Positions 15,165-19,286 of a DNA stretch of 19,286 nucleotides are shown piece after piece (the stretch's first letter is position 1; each line of letters opens with the position of its first letter). The DNA is from Actinobacillus sp. (GTDB lineage Bacteria; Pseudomonadota; Gammaproteobacteria; Enterobacterales; Pasteurellaceae), in contig JAHHQZ010000034.1 in assembly GCA_020026075.1 (NCBI GenBank), forward strand, positions 1 to 19,286, read 5' to 3'. A model generated the notes under the pieces. It saw nothing but the letters and a program-made list of their open reading frames with translations. It was not told the DNA's origin and made no database searches. Position numbers and translations under genes: made by a program.

Positions 15165-15998
15165 ATGACTGAACTACTCGACCAATACGCCGTTTGGGGT
15201 AACCCTATCGCTCACAGTTTATCGCCACGTTTACACCAAGCCTTCGCCGAGCAAACCACCCAGCCACTGGCGTATCAGGTTCGTTTGGGCGATGAACAGC
15301 AGTTTGAACAGCAGTTGCGTGATTTCTTCAATGCAGGCGGCAAAGGCTGTAACGTTACCGCACCGTTTAAAGGGCGAGCCTTCGCCTTTGCTCATCATCA
15401 CACGCCACGAGCGAAGTTGGCACAAAGTTGCAACACGCTTATTCGCCAGCCAAACGGCGAGATTTTAGGCGACAACACAGACGGCGTGGGACTGGTAGAC
15501 GATCTGCAACGCTTGCAATGGTTGCATTCAGGAACACGCATTTTAATTCTCGGCGCTGGCGGTGCAACGGCAGGGATCTTAGGGGATTTGCTGGCGAAAA
15601 ATGCTGACATTGCCCTATACAATCGCACCACAAGCCGAGCGGCGGCGCTCGTTGGGCAAATGCAACGTCATTTTCTAAACGCCAAAATCCGCCATTTAAG
15701 TGCCTTTCCTACACCGAGCGAACGCTTTGACTTAGTCATCAACGCCACATCTTTTGGTTTACACGGCGACTGCCCATTTCCAGTTCATCTCGCCACGCTC
15801 GCTCCACGTTTTTACGACTTGCAATATCAACTCAACGGTCAAACGCCTTTCCTGCGTTTCATTGCCCAACACAGCGCAAGCCACACCGCAGACGGCTTAG
15901 GAATGCTACTCGCACAAGGCGCAGAAAGTTTCTTCCTATGGCGTGGCGTGAAACCCCATTACCACGCCCTATTAACCACATTTCGAGAAAATCCGTAG
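15165..15998 (+). CDS. aroE: Shikimate dehydrogenase (NADP+)
   Basis: A 277-residue enzyme reducing 3-dehydroshikimate to shikimate with NADPH in aromatic amino acid synthesis. The ATG at 15165 was chosen because it gives the family start (YAVWGNPIAHSLSP) and lies 4 bases after the tsaC stop; the frame is open further upstream but that part overlaps tsaC. Seen are the shikimate-binding Ser18/Ser20 in HSLSP, catalytic Lys69 in NVTAPFKGRAF, Asp106 in DNTDGVGL, the Rossmann loop GAGGATAG, an NRTTSRA cofactor motif that fits NADP preference, and GMLLAQGAESFFLW near the end. Length is normal (E. coli 272). It is the last gene of the run; its TAG stop lies inside a palindromic repeat. Confidence 0.96.
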   Translation: MTELLDQYAVWGNPIAHSLSPRLHQAFAEQTTQPLAYQVRLGDEQQFEQQLRDFFNAGGKGCNVTAPFKGRAFAFAHHHTPRAKLAQSCNTLIRQPNGEILGDNTDGVGLVDDLQRLQWLHSGTRILILGAGGATAGILGDLLAKNADIALYNRTTSRAAALVGQMQRHFLNAKIRHLSAFPTPSERFDLVINATSFGLHGDCPFPVHLATLAPRFYDLQYQLNGQTPFLRFIAQHSASHTADGLGMLLAQGAESFFLWRGVKPHYHALLTTFRENP

Positions 15999-16039
15999 GC
16001 CGGAATTTTCATCAAAATTTTGTCAAAAATTCCGACCTA
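15996..16039. repeat. Palindromic element overlapping the aroE stop codon
   Basis: Fifteen-base arms (TAGGCCGGAATTTTC and AAAAATTCCGACCTA, 13 of 15 paired) flank a 14-base loop containing CAAAATTTT. Size and loop resemble the element at 9620-9665 though the outer arm sequence differs. The left arm supplies the aroE TAG. A half copy (AAAAATTCCGGCCTAGG) stands just before hflD at about 12022-12038. Confidence 0.6.
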
Positions 16040-16059
16040 GAAAAAACGAAATAAAAAAG

Positions 16060-16087
16060 AAAAAGCCGTGGGTGATCACGGCTTTTT
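16060..16087. terminator. Bidirectional intrinsic terminator between aroE and mutS
   Basis: Stem AAAAAGCCGTG / CACGGCTTTTT with a six-base GGTGAT loop, followed by a T-tract on the plus strand and preceded by an A-tract, so it can act on both strands. It ends 7 bases from the mutS stop and 89 bases after the aroE stop. Confidence 0.9.
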
Positions 16088-16093
16088 TTGGGT

Positions 16094-18649
16094 TTAGCTT
16101 TGTAGTTTTTTAAGCTGATACAAGCAGGTTAGGGCTTGTTTTGGCGTGAGATCGTCAGGATCTAAATGAGCGACGGCGTCCCAGAGTGCCTGTTGGCTTG
16201 GGTTTTCTAGGGGGAGTTCCGCTTGTTTGTCGACTTTTTGTGACATTGGGTGTGGCGCTTTTTCGAGCTGGTGCAGTTTTTGTTTCGCCAGTTTCAACAC
16301 ATTTTTCGGCACGCCTGCTAAGGCAGCAACGGCTAAGCCGTAACTTTTGCTGGCGGCACCTTTTTTGACGCTGTGTAAAAAGGCGATGGTGTCGCCGTGT
16401 TCTACTGCTTCAAAATGCACGTTCTGCACGCCGTTGAGCTGGCTTGGGAGCTGGGTTAGCTCAAAATAATGGGTGGCGAAAAGGGTTAAGCTTTTGAGTT
16501 GGCTTAAATAATTGGCGCACGCCCACGCAAGGGAAAGACCATCGTAAGTGGAGGTGCCTCGTCCGATCTCGTCAACCAACACTAAGCTTTGGGCGGTGGC
16601 TTGGTGTAGAATGGTCGCCATTTCTGACATTTCGACCATAAATGTAGACCGCCCAGAGGCGAGATCATCCGCTGCGCCAATGCGGGTAAAAATGCGATCT
16701 ACTGCACCGAGTGTGGCACTTTCTGCTGGTACAAAACTGCCGATGTACGCCATTAGCGTTATCAACGCTGTTTGACGCATATAGGTGCTTTTCCCCCCCA
16801 TATTCGGACCAGTTATCACCAATAAATGGTTGTCTTGGTTGAGATTGACATTGTTGGCGATGAATGGCACGTCTAGCACTTGCTCAACCACTGGGTGGCG
16901 ACCTTGCACGATGTCAATTTGTGCCACGCTGGAATTTTCGTAAAAATTTGGGCGTACGTAATTGAGCGTATCCGCACGCTCGGCGAGATTGTTCAGCACG
17001 TCCAGCTCGGATAGGGTTTCCGCCGCCAAACGTAAGGCGTTGAGCTGGGGTAAAATGTAATCGAACAATTCATCGTACAGTTGTTTTTCCAGTGCCAACG
17101 CCGCCCCTTTGGCTTTCAGTACTTTGTCTTCGTACACTTTTAATTCTGGAATGATAAAACGTTCGGCATTTTTTAAGGTTTGGCGGCGCACGTAGTGAAT
17201 GGGTGCTTTGTGGGCTTGACCTTGACTGATTTGAATGTAATAGCCGTGCACGGCGTTAAAGCCGATTTTTAGGGTTTCGATGCCTGTAGCTTGGCGTTCA
17301 CGCTGTTCTAATTCTTCTAGGAAATCCGTTGCTCCTTTGGCAAGGGCGCGCCATTCGTCCAATTCGGCGTTAAAACCATCGGCGATCACGCCGCCGTCAC
17401 GAATGAGCAGAGAAGGATTTTCCAAAATGGCACGATCTAATAAATCGTAAATATCGTTAAAATCGCCTAATTTGTCGTGTAAATGCTGGAAAATTGGGTT
17501 ATCGTGCAGAATTTCTTTCATCAACGGCACTTGGGCTAAGGCTGAACGCAAGCGTGTGAAATCGCGTGGGCGTGCGGAGCGCAAGGCAATGCGAGTTAGA
17601 ATGCGTTCCACGTCGCCCACTTGGCGCAAGGCTGGGGCGAATTGTTCAAATAAGCCGTCATCAATGATTTGCTGAATGACATTTTGGCGTTGCACAAGAA
17701 TGTGGCGATCACGCACTGGCTGGTGGAGCCAGCGTTTGAGCAGGCGGCTGCCCATTGGCGTGGTGCATTTGTCTAGCACGCTGGCGAGAGTGTGCGATGT
17801 GCCGCCACTTAGGTTGACGGTGAGTTCTAAATTTTGTCTGGTGGCAGCATCGAGCTGAATAAAGGCGCTGTCGGTTACCAAACTAATGCTTTGAATGTGC
17901 GGCAAATTGCCACGCTGAGTATCACGAGCGTATTGCAATAATCCACCAGCGGCACACAAGCCGAGCAGGGCTTTTTCCACGCCAAAGCCTTTGAGATTCT
18001 GCGTGCCGAATTGGCGATTTAACGCCTGTACACTGCTACCTAGTTCAAATTCCCACACAGGGCGGCGGCGTAGGCCGGAATAATTTTGCAAAATTGTAGG
18101 GTTTTGCAAGGTTTCACAATACAGCACTTCCACAGGGCGAATGCGTTGCAACTGTTCACGCAAAGCATGTTCATCTTTGGCCTCGCTAATTTGAAATCGC
18201 CCAGAAGTCATATCTAAACTCGCCAGCCCAAAGGCTTGATTCTCCTGATAAATAGCAACGATTAAATTATCTTGACGCTCCGTCAACAAGGCCTCATCGC
18301 TCACCGTGCCAGGTGTTAGCACACGCACAATTTTTCGTTCCACGGGACCTTTGCTGGTGGCAGGGTCGCCCACTTGCTCGCAAATGGCAACACTTTCGCC
18401 CAGCGCCACTAACTTAGCCAAATAGCCTTCAACGGCGTGATACGGCACACCGGCCATTGGAATCTTCTCGCCGTTGGATTTGCCTCGTTGCGTGAGGGTG
18501 ATGTCTAAAAGTTCAGCGACTTTTTTCGCATCATCATAAAAAAGCTCGTAGAAATCACCCATTCGGTAGAACAATAAAATCTCGGGATTCTCGGCTTTTA
18601 AACACAAATATTGTTGCATCATCGGCGTATGGGAAACGGGCTTGACCAT
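16094..18649 (-). CDS. mutS: DNA mismatch repair protein MutS
   Basis: An 851-residue MutS (E. coli 853) that binds mismatches and small loops as a dimer and recruits MutL. Domain I carries the mismatch-wedge motif GDFYELF with Phe33 and Glu35. The ABC-type ATPase near the C-terminus has Walker A GPNMGGKST at residues 614-622, the Walker B/signature region LVLVDEIGRGTSTYDG with Asp693-Glu694, and the ATHYFELT switch. The C-terminal tail ends DLTPKQALTCLYQLKKL, the usual tetramerisation region. AAGGA stands about 7 bases before the ATG and a TATAAT lies 38 bases upstream. It converges on aroE across a shared terminator. No defect is visible, so the strain is not expected to be a mutS mutator. 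Confidence 0.98.
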   Translation of the reverse strand: MVKPVSHTPMMQQYLCLKAENPEILLFYRMGDFYELFYDDAKKVAELLDITLTQRGKSNGEKIPMAGVPYHAVEGYLAKLVALGESVAICEQVGDPATSKGPVERKIVRVLTPGTVSDEALLTERQDNLIVAIYQENQAFGLASLDMTSGRFQISEAKDEHALREQLQRIRPVEVLYCETLQNPTILQNYSGLRRRPVWEFELGSSVQALNRQFGTQNLKGFGVEKALLGLCAAGGLLQYARDTQRGNLPHIQSISLVTDSAFIQLDAATRQNLELTVNLSGGTSHTLASVLDKCTTPMGSRLLKRWLHQPVRDRHILVQRQNVIQQIIDDGLFEQFAPALRQVGDVERILTRIALRSARPRDFTRLRSALAQVPLMKEILHDNPIFQHLHDKLGDFNDIYDLLDRAILENPSLLIRDGGVIADGFNAELDEWRALAKGATDFLEELEQRERQATGIETLKIGFNAVHGYYIQISQGQAHKAPIHYVRRQTLKNAERFIIPELKVYEDKVLKAKGAALALEKQLYDELFDYILPQLNALRLAAETLSELDVLNNLAERADTLNYVRPNFYENSSVAQIDIVQGRHPVVEQVLDVPFIANNVNLNQDNHLLVITGPNMGGKSTYMRQTALITLMAYIGSFVPAESATLGAVDRIFTRIGAADDLASGRSTFMVEMSEMATILHQATAQSLVLVDEIGRGTSTYDGLSLAWACANYLSQLKSLTLFATHYFELTQLPSQLNGVQNVHFEAVEHGDTIAFLHSVKKGAASKSYGLAVAALAGVPKNVLKLAKQKLHQLEKAPHPMSQKVDKQAELPLENPSQQALWDAVAHLDPDDLTPKQALTCLYQLKKLQS

Positions 18650-18687
18650 TGGAGGTTCCTTGTGGTGAAAATATGAATGAAAGGGGC

Positions 18688-18693
18688 ATTATA
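18688..18693 (-). promoter_or_regulatory. -10 box of a probable mutS promoter
   Basis: A perfect TATAAT on the minus strand, 38 bases upstream of the mutS ATG; a TTGCCG at a 15-base spacing is a weak -35. It supports mutS transcription independent of nsrR, 98 bases of gap away. Confidence 0.5.
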
Positions 18694-18718
18694 CTGAAAT
18701 TTTATCAGCGGCAACGCT

Positions 18719-18738
18719 GGAATTTTCAAAAAAATTCC
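18719..18738. repeat. Short hairpin between nsrR and mutS
   Basis: GGAATTTT and AAAATTCC flank a four-base loop 9 bases downstream of the nsrR stop. It shares the GGAATTTT core of the longer palindromes in this window. It is AT-rich, so termination would be weak. Confidence 0.45.
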
Positions 18739-18747
18739 GACCTTGCC

Positions 18748-19137
18748 TTATGGATAGCAGATCACGTCTGCAATGGTCGTGTTGGAAAGGCTTTGCATAA
18801 AGGCTTGCACGGCGATATTAAAATGGTGTTGCAAACAGCAAGATTTCACACCGCACACTTGGCAATTGGTTGGGCTTAGATTTGGTTCAAAGTCTTCAAT
18901 CACTTTGCGAATGATAATGGTATCTGCAGGACTAGCTAATTCAATACCGCCATTACGACCACGATAGGTTGTTATATAGCCTAATTTTGATAGTTTATGC
19001 ACAATTTTAGTTAAGTGATTGAGCGGAATATCGTATGCCTGCGAAATTTCCTGTGTAAATGAACGCTTACCACTGGGTTGAGTGGCTAAATACATCAGTG
19101 CGCGTAAAGCGAAATCGGTTTGTTTGGTGAGTTCCAT
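18748..19137 (-). CDS. nsrR: NsrR-type Rrf2 family nitric oxide sensing repressor
   Basis: A 129-residue Rrf2-family winged-helix regulator. Seen are the N-terminal ELTKQTDFALRALMYLA helix, the recognition region NHLTKIVHKLSKLGYI, the wing YRGRNGGIELA, and a Cys cluster NCQVCGVKSCC (C92, C95, C100, C101) that fits the Fe-S ligands of NsrR. NsrR holds a nitric-oxide-sensitive iron-sulphur cluster and, when NO destroys it, releases genes for NO detoxification and repair. The start at 19137 aligns with the family N-terminus; an ATG three codons upstream at 19146 is equally possible, as neither has a clear ribosome site. A matching operator is found 40 bases upstream, so autoregulation or control of a divergent gene is likely. 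IscR is less likely because the ligand spacing and operator fit NsrR. Confidence 0.88.
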   Translation of the reverse strand: MELTKQTDFALRALMYLATQPSGKRSFTQEISQAYDIPLNHLTKIVHKLSKLGYITTYRGRNGGIELASPADTIIIRKVIEDFEPNLSPTNCQVCGVKSCCLQHHFNIAVQAFMQSLSNTTIADVICYP

Positions 19138-19146
19138 AAAAAACAT

Positions 19147-19177
19147 TTTACAAAAAAAACAAAGAACAGGGTATAAT
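19147..19177 (+). promoter_or_regulatory. Rightward promoter next to the NsrR operator
   Basis: TTTACA (19147-19152) and a perfect TATAAT (19172-19177) on the plus strand, spacing 19 bases, somewhat long. The NsrR palindrome begins at the last base of the -10 box and covers the expected start point, the classic layout for repression. The gene it served would lie to the right. Confidence 0.5.
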
Positions 19178-19209
19178 TTTAAACATGCATTTAAAATGCA
19201 TGTTTAAAA
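19177..19209. promoter_or_regulatory. NsrR operator, perfect 33-bp palindrome
   Basis: Sixteen-base perfect arms around a single central A. The inner 23 bases have the 11-1-11 form AACATGCATTT-A-AAATGCATGTT, matching the known NsrR consensus (AAGATGCATTT-n-AAATGCATCTT) with one change per arm. It lies upstream of the nsrR gene and immediately downstream of a plus-strand -10 box. Confidence 0.85.
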
Positions 19210-19233
19210 CGGCACGGTATTGCGTGGCAAATA

Positions 19234-19286
19234 TGACCTGACCCCAAAAACTTAGACTAAATTAATTTAAGGACTGGGCTCTGTAT
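19234..19286 (+). mobile_element. Probable left end of an IS3-family insertion sequence, cut by the window
   Basis: TGACCTGACCCCAAAAACTT resembles the TG-starting terminal inverted repeats of IS3-family elements (IS51/IS150-like groups), and the following AATTTAAGGACTGGG looks like the ribosome site of a first transposase frame starting just past the window. Recognition is from memory of the family and no transposase codons are visible, so this is tentative. The end would lie 25 bases after the NsrR operator. Confidence 0.5.

Noticed and set aside
16186..17858. Plus-strand open frames inside mutS
   Set aside because: They are antisense to strongly conserved MutS domains and show no independent signals.

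Overview
The window looks like a chromosomal segment from a gamma-proteobacterium of the family Pasteurellaceae. The evidence is the gene content and order (hflD-purB; yrdD-tsaC-aroE, as I recall it from Haemophilus influenzae), the Pasteurellaceae-style TsaC motif, a MutS whose Walker residues fall at the same numbers as in Escherichia coli, and one Haemophilus-type uptake-signal core (14098-14106). I cannot name the species. Base composition changes sharply: the toxin, immunity and toxin-antitoxin genes (about 5940-10350) are strongly AT-rich, while the housekeeping genes are not. | Region 1 (1-11480) is the 3' part of a contact-dependent growth inhibition (CDI) locus. The 3' 6.6 kb of cdiA (start and any cdiB off the left edge) ends in a VENN pretoxin motif and a glycine-rich, hydrophobic toxin tip, followed with a 4-base overlap by a multi-spanning membrane immunity gene. 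Behind it lies an orphan module: a start-less pretoxin plus toxin paralogue and its own paralogous immunity gene. Next comes a small toxin-antitoxin pair on the minus strand. Last is a third, disarmed module: a promoterless cdiA fragment that stops before the VENN toxin, followed by a small unrelated membrane protein that may be an orphan immunity gene. Identical repeats (403 bp between modules 1 and 2; 624 bp between modules 1 and 3) tie the modules together and are natural substrates for swapping or deleting the toxin tip. Palindromic elements mark the 3' end of each immunity gene. | Region 2 (11480-12042) has no intact gene. It carries a decayed minus-strand remnant of a poxB-like pyruvate oxidase and a likely promoter for hflD. 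| Region 3 (12043-16090) is a compact plus-strand housekeeping run: hflD, purB, yrdD, tsaC and aroE, with gaps of 10 bases or less or short overlaps from purB on, closed by a hairpin terminator shared with the convergent mutS. | Region 4 (16094-19286) holds mutS and, upstream of it, an nsrR-type nitric-oxide sensing repressor, both on the minus strand. A perfect 33-base palindrome matching the NsrR operator lies upstream of nsrR and next to a rightward promoter, and the window ends in what looks like the left end of an IS3-family insertion sequence. | Functionally, the CDI cassette is the accessory part: CdiA would deliver a toxin that probably attacks the inner membrane, CdiI would protect siblings, and the silent modules provide alternative toxin tips by recombination. 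The rest is core metabolism, tRNA modification, DNA repair and nitrosative-stress control.
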